A stretch of DNA of 64,000 nt, taken from positions 49,585,363-49,649,362 of the forward strand of contig CM067367.1 in the NCBI GenBank assembly GCA_034401795.1. The letters run 5' to 3'. This stretch comes from Chaetoderma sp. LZ-2023a (lineage: Eukaryota > Mollusca > Caudofoveata > Chaetodermatida > Chaetodermatidae). Below, piece by piece: positions 48,394 through 60,131 of this stretch. Position numbers and translations under genes: made by a program. The number at the start of each line of letters is the position of its first letter. Within the stretch, counting starts at the first letter, position 1. Under the pieces are notes generated by a model. The model saw only the letters and a program-made list of their open reading frames with translations, did not search any database and was not told the DNA's origin.

Positions 48394-48814
48394 CATACGT
48401 ATAGGAACACGTTAGCAAGTAATATAGTAGAAAATCATGTGATCTTGTCATCTTTGGCCAGCACGAAAACTGAAATGTAGTACTCATTGTCATGATCACG
48501 TGGCTTCTGAACTAAGATACACATGAAAGGTAGATATGTCTCTATGCACGTGGCAATAGCGATGCGGGTTCGAATCCATAAAATGGACCTTTCTGACTGA
48601 GATGAGTAGAGACGTGATGGGGCAGAATAAATAGGTAACGCGCCAATGTTGAATTATCCTGAAATCAATAATAAATTTGATATTAGCGGGTGCACGTTGT
48701 TCAATGGCACGGGGAACGAATATCGTATTCGTTATTAAACGAAGACCGTATACCGTACCGATTAATACACGGTCATTCAATTTAATCGGTCCCTTAATAT
48801 AAGGCGTGTTCCCA

Positions 48815-49265
48815 CTAGAGACTTAGGGCGTGTTCTCACTATAGAGACTTAACCGGCGTAACGCAATACTGAGGTATGGGGTTATTCCCAATTAACTCTC
48901 CAGTGAGAACACGGCTTTAACCGGCGTAGCGCAATACTGAGGTATGGCGTTATTCCCAATTAACTCTCCAGTGAGAACACGGCTTTAACCGGCGTAGCGC
49001 AATACTGAGGTATGGCGTTATTCCCAATTAACTCTCCAGTGAGAACACGGCTTTAACCGGCGTAGCGCAATACTGAGGTATGGCGTTATTCCCAATTAAC
49101 TCTCCAGTGAGAACACGGCTTTAACCGGCGTAGCGCAATACTGAGGTATGGCATTATTCCGAGTTAAGTCTCTAGTGAGAACACGGCCTAAAGCCAAGCC
49201 GTGTTCTCACTAGTGAGGTAAACAGGAATAACGCCATACTTCAGGTATCTAGTGAGAACACGACC
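48815..49265 (+). repeat. Family D MITE tandem array (68-bp period, five copies)
   Basis: AACCGGCGTA starts at 48851, 48919, 48987, 49055 and 49123: an exact 68-bp period. Each unit ends CCAGTGAGAACACGGCTTT. A left-end inverted sequence (CGTGTTCTCACTATAGAGAC) is found only before the first copy, and after the last comes an inverted partial copy (49196-49265). Confidence 0.95.
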
Positions 49266-49267
49266 TT

Positions 49268-49405
49268 AGAATGTTTCCAAAACAAAAACAAGTTAGTACA
49301 ATTTTGAACACGATGTAAAAAAATGTTTTATTTTGATCATAATTGGATTGGAAGATATAGGCACCAATGTCTTCCAATCCAATTATGTTCAAACTTTTCA
49401 ACAGC
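49268..49405. repeat. Family E palindrome
   Basis: TGATCATAATTGGATTGGAA with GTCTTCCAATCCAATTATGT. Side block AAGTTAGTACAATTTTGAAC as at 30740. Confidence 0.8.
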
Positions 49406-49477
49406 GCAATTTATTTTATAATATAAATTATTTCGGAGCAGCCTACTGTATATGCGGGAACCCGTAATTTCAGATCA

Positions 49478-49712
49478 TTAACCCTTTAATATTCAAGCTG
49501 ACTAAAAACGGCTTCTGCATTGGTCTTGATACATGACCATTTGCAGACTAAGCGAATACTATTTTTGAAAATGTACTACTGGAATGACTGGCTCGGTAAC
49601 CGAGCCAGCCATTCCAGTAATAAATTCTCAAAAATGCTTTTAATATTGCCTGCGAACTAATATTTTCTGCATGTAATTTTAAATTTTCTTGAACAAATTT
49701 GAGGAGTAACCC
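49478..49712. mobile_element. Family C MITE
   Basis: TTAACCCTTTAATATTCAAG, GAATGACTGGCTCGGTAACC and its mirror CGAGCCAGCCATTCCAGTAA, then AACAAATTTGAGGAGTAACC. Confidence 0.85.
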
Positions 49713-49970
49713 TTTCAAGGAGAAGACGGCCAAGACCGGCCTCTGCACTGGTATTGGGGAATGTCCATTCGTACGATTAGTGAAGCTGTATTTTTGAAAA
49801 TTTACCACTGAAATGACTGGCTCGGTTACTGAGCAACTCATTCCAATTGTAAATTTGCAAAAATAGTTTTCTATAGGCCTGCAAATGGAGATTTGACAAG
49901 TAAATATTTTTACATTCTGAAACAAATTTATACACCACGTGACTATACAAATATTTGGCTCATGTAACCC
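49706..49970. mobile_element. Family C MITE, second copy back to back
   Basis: TAACCCTTTCAAGGAGAAG, GAAATGACTGGCTCGGTTAC, TGAGCAACTCATTCCAATTG. It follows directly on the previous copy and shares its terminal TAACCC. Confidence 0.75.
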
Positions 49971-50054
49971 TAATTCTTTGAACCCACACTACAGATGCTT
50001 TCTTGGGAAGATTTGATTTATGATCGTAACGCGCCGATGTAGCATTTGCGCAGT

Positions 50055-50493
50055 AAAGATGCATATTCACAGCAAAATTACTGAAAAAATATTGTTTAAA
50101 TTATATACTTTTAGAGGCTTAAACTGTGAGCCTATATGTAATGAAACGAAATAAATCTTAGCATATAATGATTTCATTCCATATTAAGTAATATAATTTT
50201 TTCAGTTGCGAAATTGAAATAGAGGCACGCGCCTCTATTTCAATTTCGCAACTTAAAAATTATATTAATTTATATGGAATGAAATCATCATATGTTAAGA
50301 TTTATTTCGTTTCATTACCTATAGACACATAGGCCGTGTTCTCACTGGAGACTTAACCGGCGTAACGCAATGCTGAGGTATGGCGTTATTCCCTATTAAC
50401 GCTCCGGTGAGAACACGGCTTTAATTTAAGCCTATAACAGAATACAATTTTAACAATTTTATTTTCAAGCATTCTGGTGTGAATATGCACCTT
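50055..50493. mobile_element. Family B MITE carrying a nested family D element
   Basis: Ends GATGCATATTCACAGC and GGTGTGAATATGCACC. Centre GAGGCACGCGCCTC. The right arm is interrupted at 50331-50422. Confidence 0.9.
50331..50422. mobile_element. Family D MITE, single copy nested in family B
   Basis: GGCCGTGTTCTCACTGGAGA at the left, CTCCGGTGAGAACACGGC at the right, 92 bp; the middle matches the array unit at 48851. Confidence 0.9.
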
Positions 50494-50744
50494 TAACGGC
50501 ACACATTCGATATTGGCGAATTACAGGCCGACCTTCCTTGCCGCTGAATCGTGTCGCTTGTTAGATGTACAGGCAAAATGCGGCAGTTTTAAACATCTAT
50601 ACATAATTATTTCGTTGATCGTATATTATTTCCATGCATATTATGTTCATATAAATATGATGTTCAACGACTATGATAGAAAATATTGGCAGACATAGGC
50701 TTACTTTGCGTTTCTTTTTTATCTTGGGAAAAACACCTAAAGGG

Positions 50745-51270
50745 CCAAATTCTCAAGAGACTTGAAAATAAAACTGTTAAACTGCGAATAAATCTTAACA
50801 TATGATGATTTCATTGCGTATAAATTAATATAAATTTTTTTAATTGTGTTGTGAATTCAAATAAACCCTTCTTAACGGCTTCTGCATTGGTCTTGAGAAA
50901 TGTCCATTTTCAGACCAAGAGAAGACTATTTTTTTTTAATTTACCACTGGAATGACTGGCTCGATAACCGAGCCAGTCATTCCAGTAGTACGTTAAAAAT
51001 AGTCTTATCTTGGTCTGCAAAGTGCAAATGGGCATTTTAAATGAAAAAATCAAAATTTTCTTAAACAAATTCGAGGTTTAAGGGGCTAAGCATAGGCCCT
51101 ACGTATGATTAATACGACTTCACGGCTAACAGAATTATATTCATTTTTACGGAAGGAAATTATCATATGTTAGGATTTATTACGTTTCATTACATTTTAG
51201 GTACACACTTTAAGCCTCTAAAGGTGTACAATTTTAATAATTTTATTTTTAAATATTCGGATGTGAACGA
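50745..51270. mobile_element. Family B MITE split by a family C element
   Basis: The left arm (AATCTTAACATATGATGATT) ends near 50861, and the right arm (AATTATCATATGTTAGGATT) resumes after 51090. The outer ends are diverged. Confidence 0.75.
50862..51090. mobile_element. Family C MITE nested in family B
   Basis: AAACCCTTCTTAACGGCTTC, GAATGACTGGCTCGATAACC and its mirror, then CAAATTCGAGGTTTAAGGGG. Confidence 0.85.
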
Positions 51271-51739
51271 GGGCCTTGAAGTTACGTGGCCTCGTTAGCC
51301 ACGTGTGTGACTCTGGGGTCGGGCATACATGTCTGATCTCTCTCCAGGAAATAAGGGATATTTTGAGCGGTTTGGTATGTCAATATTTTGGCAGACGCGA
51401 AGATTGACGTAATATCTTATGCTGCAAATATTGATATTTAATTACAGTATTAATATGAATCATAATATTTTCCACAAAAGTCGTGCACACATTCCAATCG
51501 CTCATTGATTCACGCACCTAAACTCGGAAGTGAGTCACGTGATATCCCAGCTCGTGGGCCAGCTCTGTACTTAATATTAAACCGGAAATGAATTGCATCG
51601 AATTTTCTACTCGCTATTTCTTCGTGGGTAAGCATACGCTTTCAGCCTACATCTTTAAAGACAAAGAATTAGCCTTGGTATTTCTTAGAATAAATTCATA
51701 CCCGCCCCACCCCACATAGATAAGCCGGTCAGGAGACCT
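51271..51739. other. No supported feature
   Basis: About 470 bp, nothing recognised. Confidence 0.4.
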
Positions 51740-51968
51740 TTTGTATTTGAGACAAGAATACTTTAATTTTCACATAGAAAATGTTCATTTGCAGACGAGG
51801 AGATGAATAGTTTTGTAAAGTTACCACTAGAATGACTTGCTCGGTTGTCAGATTAGCGAGCCAGTCAATCCAGTTGTACATTTTTAGAAATAGTCTTCTC
51901 TTGGTCTACAAATGGACATTTCTCAAGGCCACTGTAGAAGTTGTTATTTGACCGACTTGAATGTTAAG
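51740..51968. mobile_element. Family C MITE
   Basis: GTTCATTTGCAGACGAGGAG, CTAGAATGACTTGCTCGGTT, TAGCGAGCCAGTCAATCCAG, TTGGTCTACAAATGGACATT. The left end is diverged. Confidence 0.75.
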
Positions 51969-52338
51969 GGTGCATATTCAAGGCAAAATGTTTGAAAATA
52001 ATATTGTTAAAATTGTATAATTTTGAGAATTAAATGCTGTGCCTCGATGGAAGGAGACGAAATAAATTTTAACATAGGATGATTTCATTTCATATAAATT
52101 GATGAGTTTTAAGTTGTGAATTGGAATTAGGGGTTCCTGTCTCTAATTCAATTTCAGTACTTAGAGAAAATTTTATTAATTTATATAGAATGAAATCCCC
52201 ATATGTTAAGATTTATTTTGCTTCATTTACTTCTAGGCACATAATGTTATCCCCTAAATGTATGCAATTTAAATCTAACGTAATACAATGTTAACAATTT
52301 TTTTTTCATGTGTTACGGTGTAAATATACATCTTTAAC
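51969..52338. mobile_element. Family B MITE
   Basis: GGTGCATATTCAAGGC to CGGTGTAAATATACATC, inner ACATAGGATGATTTCATTTC and inverse. Confidence 0.8.
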
Positions 52339-52357
52339 CCATATGGTTTCAACTTAA

Positions 52358-52560
52358 TCCCCTAACGGTCACGTTGGTCGAGAACTGAAGTGATCTTAAG
52401 AAATTTACATTTACGGGCAAGGAGAAGAATATTTTTGAAAATTTAACACTGGAATGACTGGATCGGTTACCGCGCCAGTCATTCCAAAAATACTGTTCTT
52501 GGTCTGCAATTGGACACTGGCTAAGCAGAAATTTGGATTTTATTGGCCATTGCCCTTTTG
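52358..52560. mobile_element. Family C MITE, diverged
   Basis: GAATGACTGGATCGGTTACC and CGCGCCAGTCATTCCA; the outer arms are weak. Confidence 0.65.
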
Positions 52561-52849
52561 ATGAATGTCCATTTGAAGGATAACAGAAATCCTTTTTTTT
52601 TTAATTTTCGTTATAAATTTACGAAGATAAGATTTTTGGCTGCAAGTCTCAATATTTTCTTGAAAGTATTGGCAATTAAATGGTTAGTTGAAATAAATAG
52701 TATTTTGAGCGCTTTAATGCGCTGTTGTCACACGAGGGGTTAAATAGTTATAAACCCTCACTTTCTGGCTCCAAATATCAGTTAAGATAGAACATGTTAT
52801 TTTCCCTTTAAAATATCCGAATTCGAAAAATTATTAAACATTTAATAAA

Positions 52850-53040
52850 TATTGTGTTGAATATTATAAAACTAATTTCACTGATTGTTGCCTATGGCAT
52901 TAACGATTTCCTGTCAAATTAGTTTCAGTATATGCATCATCTAATTTGTAAGTTGCCATAGACAACAAGACGTTCTAGTCAAAATATCTGCTTATATATT
53001 TGGCTTGAAATTGAGATTCTGGGAATTTAAAGGTCAATGG
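52850..53040. repeat. Family A palindrome remnant
   Basis: GTGTTGAATATTATAAAACT, then TGTCAAATTAGTTTCAGTAT. Confidence 0.5.
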
Positions 53041-53974
53041 TCGCTTTATATTATTAATTAAACGTTAAAATGTTGTAAATTTATATATGGTACTTAAATG
53101 GTTATATAATTTTATTTTGTTTTTTATTCAAGTGTCCTACTATATTGAACAAAAGACTGAGCGCTATATTGTACAGCTATATTAATAAAAACTACAATAT
53201 TTATTCATAAGCAATACGATCCAGTCTGTTATTTGATGTTGTTATATAAATATGAACTTTCCGCTTTCCATTATAAACCCCGTGCCGATATTTGCCACAG
53301 ATTCAATGCCGGCTAAATGAGTTCCGGGGAAAACTTATCGCAGAATCTTCCAGAATCCGTGTTCCTGGTTCCTGCTATTATTCCGCGCCGATGAACTGGG
53401 GAGGAAATGTATTAGGAAACCGGGTTGGTTTGGGTATTCAATCAGTTGTCGGCCTATCGTCTTTTTCTGTCTTGTACGACGTTTTGTTTAGAAGTCCCGT
53501 CGGTGCACGGAACGTGAATAGAGTTTCATTACCGTGGCTCGATCATCCATATGCTCTGAGTGTTTAGCCAAGATGATTTTCACGCCCGATAGCCAGTTTC
53601 GAGGGCCGTTCGTGTCAGAATCAGAAATCAGCAGTTATTTCATGACCGGCCAAGTGGAGATAGAATTTGCCCATTTTTACGTTCGACAATAATAGCGAAG
53701 ACGATTGTGGTGAAATCATCCCGAGGGAGGAAAGGAGAGCGATAGGGTGATGGGTGTGTGTGTGGGGGTGGGGGGGGGGGTGTCGGTGGGGTGCTATCCT
53801 TGACGGTTATTCTTTCCTTGCAGAGCTTGTCCGCTGTTTCTATGCTAACAGTCGATCTCTAAGTCGATGACAGCCGAATTCGCGATGATTAAATCAAGGT
53901 TCCATTTGTACAGCAGAAATGCATTAATTCCCGCTTTAACAGAATAAAAGGGATTTGCCTGCTTAGTAATGGAG
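53041..53974. other. No supported gene
   Basis: A 91-codon ORF (53292-53567) lies in a locally GC-richer stretch, with no recognised domain. A G-rich tract stands at 53755-53790. Confidence 0.3.
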
Positions 53975-54345
53975 TGGATCCGATCTGTCACTCAAGTATC
54001 TGACATCATAATCAAATCCTTCACATATTAGCTGACGTCACAATCCAAATGACGCATAGCTGTCCGTTTAAAAACTCAAAATGTCCATCAAGCGAATGAA
54101 GTGTATGTCTATGATGAATTTACAATTTTATATACATTTTGTTGCATATTTTGAAACTAATTGGACTGGGAGCAGTGCTGTATATGTTGCTGCAAAAACT
54201 CAAGTCAAATTACTCTCAAAATATTCAACAGGTTACCTGTATAATCACCCTGACATTGAGATTCTGGGAATTCAGGATTCAAAGCATAGAAATGGATTTC
54301 AACACGCGTAAATGTTGGGACGACTTTAGCTAGAAATGAGCCTGG
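53975..54345 (+). mobile_element. Family A2 MITE
   Basis: GATCCGATCTGTCACTCAAG, TTAGCTGACGTCACAATCC, palindrome (54140-54230), GGTTACCTGTATAATCACCC. Confidence 0.75.
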
Positions 54346-54462
54346 CAGAGCTAGACGTGTTTCCCTTCATGCAAGTAGACAGAGTGGCATACATAGTTTG
54401 ATATGAATATTAGTGAAAGTTAATATTCCAGAAGAATCTTTCAAAATGTGATACACGACTCG

Positions 54463-54857
54463 AATTCAGCTTTCCAGTGTATCCATCCATCATATTACGT
54501 CATAATCAACTACGTGACGTGTAGGACTACGTCATAATTATAACGTCATGAATGATTAGAAATAGTCCGTCTTTAGCGCTTACTAGTCGAGCCAGTTGTA
54601 CGAATTGTATGTCTTTGAAATCTAATACACACGATGTTGAATATTTTTAGACTAATTTGACCGGGCACTTGTGCTGCCATAGGCAGCAACAACACCCAGT
54701 CTAATTGGTTTCAAAATATTCAACAGCTTATCTGCATAGTTTTCTGGAAATTGATAGTCAGGGAGTTCAGACATCGATCGATCCCAACACAAGCGTGGTG
54801 TGGGTGGAGCATAGCTAGAGATGGGCGGAGCATAGCTAAAACTGGAACGGTCCATTG
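54463..54857 (+). mobile_element. Family A MITE, near complete
   Basis: CAGCTTTCCAGTGTATCCAT, ACGTCATAATCAACTACGTG, palindrome (54633-54725), CATCGATCGATCCCAACAC, and the end AAAACTGGAACGGTCCATT. Confidence 0.9.
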
Positions 54858-55199
54858 GCATGGAGATTCCTCTAGGGCTACTTTCTTAAAATTCCTGTTA
54901 GCCACAAAAGATTCATAATGACCGCCATTTAAAGAAAATCTTTTTTTAAATATTTGGGAAAAATCCTCAGAATTGAATGATCTCAGCATCATGGCATATG
55001 GTCTTGACAATGGAGAGACTAAATTTACAACTGCAAAGTCTCTCATAAGCTTCCTTCAACTATTTATGGAACATTGCATGACAATATATGCAGCTTACTA
55101 ACAATTAACTTGCATGCTTTCAGCACTGCAGCATGGGGTCTACGTGTAACGAACAAATTGAATGTCATGGCACAACCTGGGTACACCGGTGACATCATT

Positions 55200-56760
55200 G
55201 CACACACTACGAGAGATGCAGAATCCGCTTCCATGAATTCACGAAGAGGTTACAAGTAGAAGAGGAAAGCACACTCTACGAGTCAATCAAGAAGAACAAG
55301 TTAGACTTCTTTGGACAAGAGCCAGCTCCTGGTGATCCAAGACAAAAGGTACTGAAGGCAGACTGCAGCCTCTTCTCCATGCCCGTCATCGCATGCGAAA
55401 CCTAGAGTGTGGCCTGTATAATCTTTTTCGGCATCGAAGCCGTTCATTTCCTGCTGCACTAAGAAACACTGGAAGGCTTCACAGCTGCCAAAAGTATCAG
55501 GTTGCTGACATCCTTGAGATTCGTGTTAAACTGGTGAACTAGACGCTGATGCCATCATCATTGATAGTTCAGTATAGGTGAATGCTCTGCCACCGCGAAC
55601 CTCAAAGACGTGTGCAGATTATGTATCGCTGGGCATACTTCCCACAATGCAAGCATACTCTTCCCGATACAAATAGATCAGATACTGTGTTTGATGTCTA
55701 CCTGTCACTGAGTCCGAAGCCTGAACCGAGGTCAGAGCTACAACAAAGAACCATACGCAGTGTGACAGGCATGGGCAAAATTCCCCAAAAGTGGCGGAGC
55801 CTCTTGAGAGGCAATGCCAACAAAACTGAGCTCTTCAACGTTTTAGCTGACAAGATTGCAGAGATACGCGCACCAAACATGGTGATTGTGACAAAGGAAG
55901 ATTATGCAGTCTGTAACCAAGCGATCTCCCGAGAAGAATTGGTTCCATGTAACCATGAATAAGCAGACACGGGAATCTTTGTGCATGTTAGAAATGCAGC
56001 AGCAGAGGGAAGTAACGTTCTAAGGAACAAAGCCAATGACACATATGTCTTATTGATAGCTGCCAGTGTTCTACCATCAGTGCAGGAGATTGGTCTGCAG
56101 AGGCTCTTGAGTGGTTTGGTCAAGTCCGGAAAAGTAAGTGGATTAATGTAAATGATCCCAATCTCTCACTCGGACAAGGGAACACCAGCGGAATTCGTTT
56201 CACCCATGCCTTCACTGGCTGCGAAGTTGTGTCCGCCTTTCGTGTGAAAGGGAAAGGTTTGCATGGCAAGTTTGTGATGTATGTGCAGAGGCATATTATG
56301 TTTTTATCAACCTCAGTCAGTACCTGCCAACAGCTGAAGGCCGAAAGGTTTGATCTCACTATGTTTGACAAGTGCAGTACAGCTGCGGATATTGATGACG
56401 CATGACTCGAGATATTTGCCTGGAAGGAGAAGCCATCAGAAGAACATTTCTACTAATAGAGCGGCTCTCCTTCGCCGCGCTAAGCGTATAGCCTACAAGA
56501 CAGACTGCACGTGGAGTCAGTCAACAATGTGGCAGCCCGAAACCCAAAGCCATGCTGACTGCAGATGAACACAACAAGGTGACATGTGGCAGATCATCTT
56601 GGCGGTACTCCCATCAATTGCGCAGAGTTTTCAACAGCTAACAAAGTGTGGTTGCAAGACAGAATGTCATGGCAGGAGAAACAACTTATCGATTGGGACT
56701 TGACCATCACTGTGCGGCTGCATATACGAGGATTAGTTCAGTTGCGTTAGCACCAACAAT
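55200..56760 (+). pseudogene. Broken gene of a widespread invertebrate family with PIN/flap-nuclease-like motifs
   Basis: In order across frames: RFHEFTKRLQVEEESTLYES (about 55225), KLDFFGQEPAPGD, a DADAIIID segment with an in-frame stop (about 55540), VNALPPRTSKTCADY, VFDVYLS, ELFNVLADKIAE and MVIVTKEDYAVCNQ (55800-55925), then a stop replacing the Glu before ADTGIFVH, ANDTYVLLIAASVLP, FTGCEVVSAFRVKGK and AALLRRAKRIAYKTDC. I recall uncharacterised proteins of this layout in multicopy in cnidarians and other invertebrates. The acidic ADT/DT spacing and the IIID start look like a PIN/5'-nuclease fold (inference). Several stops and frameshifts make it a pseudogene. Confidence 0.6.
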
Positions 56761-56848
56761 TATAAACATAAGTGACAAAGTGCAAAGTACAAAGTGCAAA
56801 GCCCATAAAGGATGAAGTACTTTCACACGTACCTTAATAAACAAGCAT

Positions 56849-56982
56849 ATCTTTTGTTTAAAACTGGCATTTGTTTTGTAATAGTGTGTATTCCGTATTA
56901 ACAGAAATATATCAGATTTGTGTTAACAACTCACACGGCATACACACTATTACAAAACAAATGCCAGTTTTAAACAAAAGAT
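56849..56982. repeat. Perfect 42-bp inverted repeat with 50-bp loop
   Basis: 56849-56890 (ATCTTTTGTTTAAAACTGGC onward) is the exact reverse complement of 56941-56982. An AATAAA (56836-56841) stands just before it. It lies about 90 bp after the last motif of the preceding pseudogene. Confidence 0.95.
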
Positions 56983-57768
56983 AAGTATATATATAGACGG
57001 ACAAGCTCGATCAACCTCGGTAGCTGTGGGTCTATGGTGCTCAGTGTACCAGGAAAAGTAGGGCACGCTGACTTACACTTGGCATGGGATACACCTTAAC
57101 CTTACAATGCATCGATACCCCATGTTTGATTAATATATCCGAAAAACTCTTGAAACTACATCCCAATCATCTGTTATTGGTTTCAATAGGAAAGTTGAAC
57201 TTTGGCCTATACTTTCCAAAAAACTATGTCAAACTGACCTAGTTCTTATTTGGGCGGTAACTTGTGTCCGGAGGTGTCCATCCATCACGTTAACTGTCAA
57301 TAGCTCCCACAATGGTAAAATGTGCCACCAAAGCATTATCTTGGCTCAGTGGCTAGCATACTGTATACAATTTCAAAGGGCGATAATTCCATCATTTGAA
57401 GGCCGGTCAACTTCATTCTCCTAACGCCCATGGATATTGCTTAAGGAAATATTCTGGAGAAATTTAGTTTGAGTCCATTCACAAATAAGGAAACGTCCGG
57501 ATTAAGATTTTGCGACCAACTAACTGGCAAATTAAGGGACATGGCGGTTTCTTGAGCTGCTACCCGGAGCTAAAACAAGCTCCAGACATTGTTTATAGCT
57601 TTGAATTGAGAAGCTGCATAGTTATAAACATATAATTCGATACTAAAATCATATATATCAACCTGCCATATCACATTGTAGGGTAAACATATTATTTCGA
57701 TATCGAAAATGACGGCCAGCTTTAAAAATGTTTTAATTTTTACGTGGCTAACGGACCTTTTCAAAAGA
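56983..57768. other. No supported feature
   Basis: About 790 bp; nothing recognised. Confidence 0.4.
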
Positions 57769-58275
57769 GTCCACCCCACGCCCAGCTGAGTATTTATACC
57801 AATTATGTTGCTTGTATGACAATTTGAAAGATTGTTTCGCTTATTTGCCCCCAATACAATGACAGTCCATGAATCTATCTCCGCATTTGGTCAATTGGCC
57901 ATGTCTCGCCTCCCTCGAAATATCGTGGTTCTCCAAGACAGATGGTCACTAGACCACACGTCTTAGCGATCGACCAGCTTGTTGCCCCTAATATAATATC
58001 CTATATCGAATGGATATTAAGTCCACACACCGACGCCTCCCAGGCGGAGTATTCATGCCAATTCTTTTGTTTGTATGACAATTTAAAAGATTGTTTGCCT
58101 TATTTTCCCCCACTGTCACCACAGCCCATGAATCTACCACCCACTGTTCGAGAGAGTCGTTGACTACTTGGCCAAAATATCGTGGTTCTCCAAGATAGGT
58201 GGTCACTAGACCACAAGTCTTAACGGTCGACCATCTTGCTACCCCTAACATCATATCCTATATCGAATGAATATT
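57769..58275 (+). repeat. Tandem duplication of a 251-bp unit
   Basis: Unit 1 from GTCCACCCCACGCCCAGCTG (57769) to ATATCGAATGGATATTAA (58019); unit 2 from GTCCACACACCGACGCCTCC (58020) to ATATCGAATGAATATTAA. Diverged but collinear throughout (for example TATCGTGGTTCTCCAAGA in both). Confidence 0.85.
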
Positions 58276-58649
58276 AAGATATTATCTGTCTATAGTGGCC
58301 ACTTCATCGTGTTCCATAACATGGTCGTTTAAAACCTCAGTGACAGTAATGGGGAATCAGCATCATAATCATATATGTCACGTGTTAATGATGTCGCAAT
58401 CAAAATGGAAACGTCCGCCGTGACAAGTGTGCGAATTACATATATTTAATGAAATTACAATTTAATGCCAAGCAACCTAAATGACCACTCATGAGAATTG
58501 TGGAATATCAACACCACCAGCAACAGTGTTCCATGCTAGATCATAATTACTCTCCTGACCAACAACATAAACATCACACATGCAGGCAGGGATACAAAGA
58601 TTACTATGAAAAATTAACGCTTATAAAGCCGCTTGACAAGACAACGTCA

Positions 58650-59910
58650 ATCCAAATGTACTGAAACAACTCGCACCTTAAACTCCACAAACCGTAACAC
58701 CCATCTTTAGGAAGTCCCAAGCTACATCAGCTACCTCCGATAGGAAGAGAGCTAATGTAGCTACAGTTTTCAAGAAAGGGGAAAGTATGCTCCATCAAAT
58801 TACCATCCAATTTCCCTTACTTGTATCTGCTGCAATTCAATGGAGCATATAATCAAAAGCCACAGCAGGAATCATGCAGAAAAGGATGGCATCTTATATC
58901 ACCTTCAGCATGGTTTCCACGGCAACCGCTCCTGCGAGATACAACTACTCAAATTTGTGGACGATATTAGTAAAGTAATTGATAAAGGCACTCAAACGAA
59001 CATCCGCATAATGTACTTCTCAAAAGGGTTCGAAAAAATGTGTCATAGCCGCCTAATACACAAACTCGGCTATTACGGTAGTATGGGTAGGGGCGGGGGC
59101 GGGGGGGGGTTGTTTGGAAACAAACGCCTGGATCGAAACCTTCCTATCTGATGGTACCCAGACCATCCTGGTTGATGGTGAAAGATCTACACCAGAAAAA
59201 ATCCAATCTGGAGTGCCAAAAGGCTCAGTCCTAGGGCCATGCCTCTTCCTCTTCTACATCAATGATATTCACTAAAGCCTTACATTAAACGTTGATTCTT
59301 TGCTGGCGATACAGTCATTTATCTGACAGCTAAAGATAATGTTGACTGTCAAACATTTCAGGACGACCTGGACAAGACAGCTGCTTGGGAGGGAAAATGG
59401 AAGATGGAGATTCATCCGGCAAAATGCAAGGTTCTGTCCATCTCCCCAAAATAGCCCACGATAGGGCTCAACAATAAACTCCAAGACTTGATCCTTAAAT
59501 CTGTAGCATCGTCAAATTCCCTGGGATTAACTATTTCAAACAATCTAGACTGGAAGCCACACCCATCAACAATCTTCAGCAAAGTGAATAAGACCTTGGC
59601 TTCCTCTGAAGTTACCTCAGTATCTCATCTAAAAGGATTACGGGTCAAGGGTAGAATGTACATTAGTACGACCGAGCAGTGAATACACGAGACAGAGACG
59701 CGTATGAGCAAACAGACGTAAACCAGATCGTGAGAGCTCAACGCTGCGCTGCCTGATTCGGTAACCATCGCTATCGAGGCACATCAAGTTACCAGACCCT
59801 GCACAGCAACTTTCTTTACAGGAACAGCCTAGAATGTCCTGCCAGAAAAGACTGTCACGAGCGTGTCTCTAGATGCATTCAAGTCTCTATTGTGGCAAGG
59901 AACTAAATGT
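58650..59910 (+). mobile_element. Non-LTR retrotransposon remnant (Jockey-superfamily style RT), decayed
   Basis: MEHIIKSHSRNHAEKDGILY and LQHGFHGNRSCEIQLLKFVD (58840 onward), an IRIMYFSKGFEKMCHSRL motif in which the usual Asp of the first catalytic motif is replaced by Tyr, then GVPKGSVLGPCLFLFYINDI (about 59210). The ADD box is not intact. Further on are HPAKCKVLSISP, LGLTISNNLDWKPH and, at the C-terminus, SLDAFKSLLWQGTK. Many stops and shifts, plus a G-run near 59090. Confidence 0.8.
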
Positions 59911-60025
59911 ATGAGAACGTTTTTAATCTGCATATAATTGCTTGTACATACTTTTCGGCATCCTGTTTTCAACTTGGCGCATGCGCACATCTGGTTTAAT
60001 CTTCAGAAAGTTGATATATGGAAAA

Positions 60026-60071
60026 TGAAGTAATAATCATGTTGTATATTTTGAAACTAATTCGATTGAGA

Positions 60072-60131
<60 letters not shown>

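Noticed and set aside
48535..48580. GGTTCGAATCC resembling a tRNA T-arm or SINE B box
   Set aside because: No A box, no cloverleaf and no flanking repeat boundaries could be seen.
48851..49190. CRISPR-like regular spacing of 68 bp
   Set aside because: The whole unit repeats, with no variable spacers, and a single transposon-like copy exists at 50331.
53292..53567. 91-codon ORF in a GC-richer patch
   Set aside because: No recognisable domain, no splice or promoter context; kept only as unexplained sequence.
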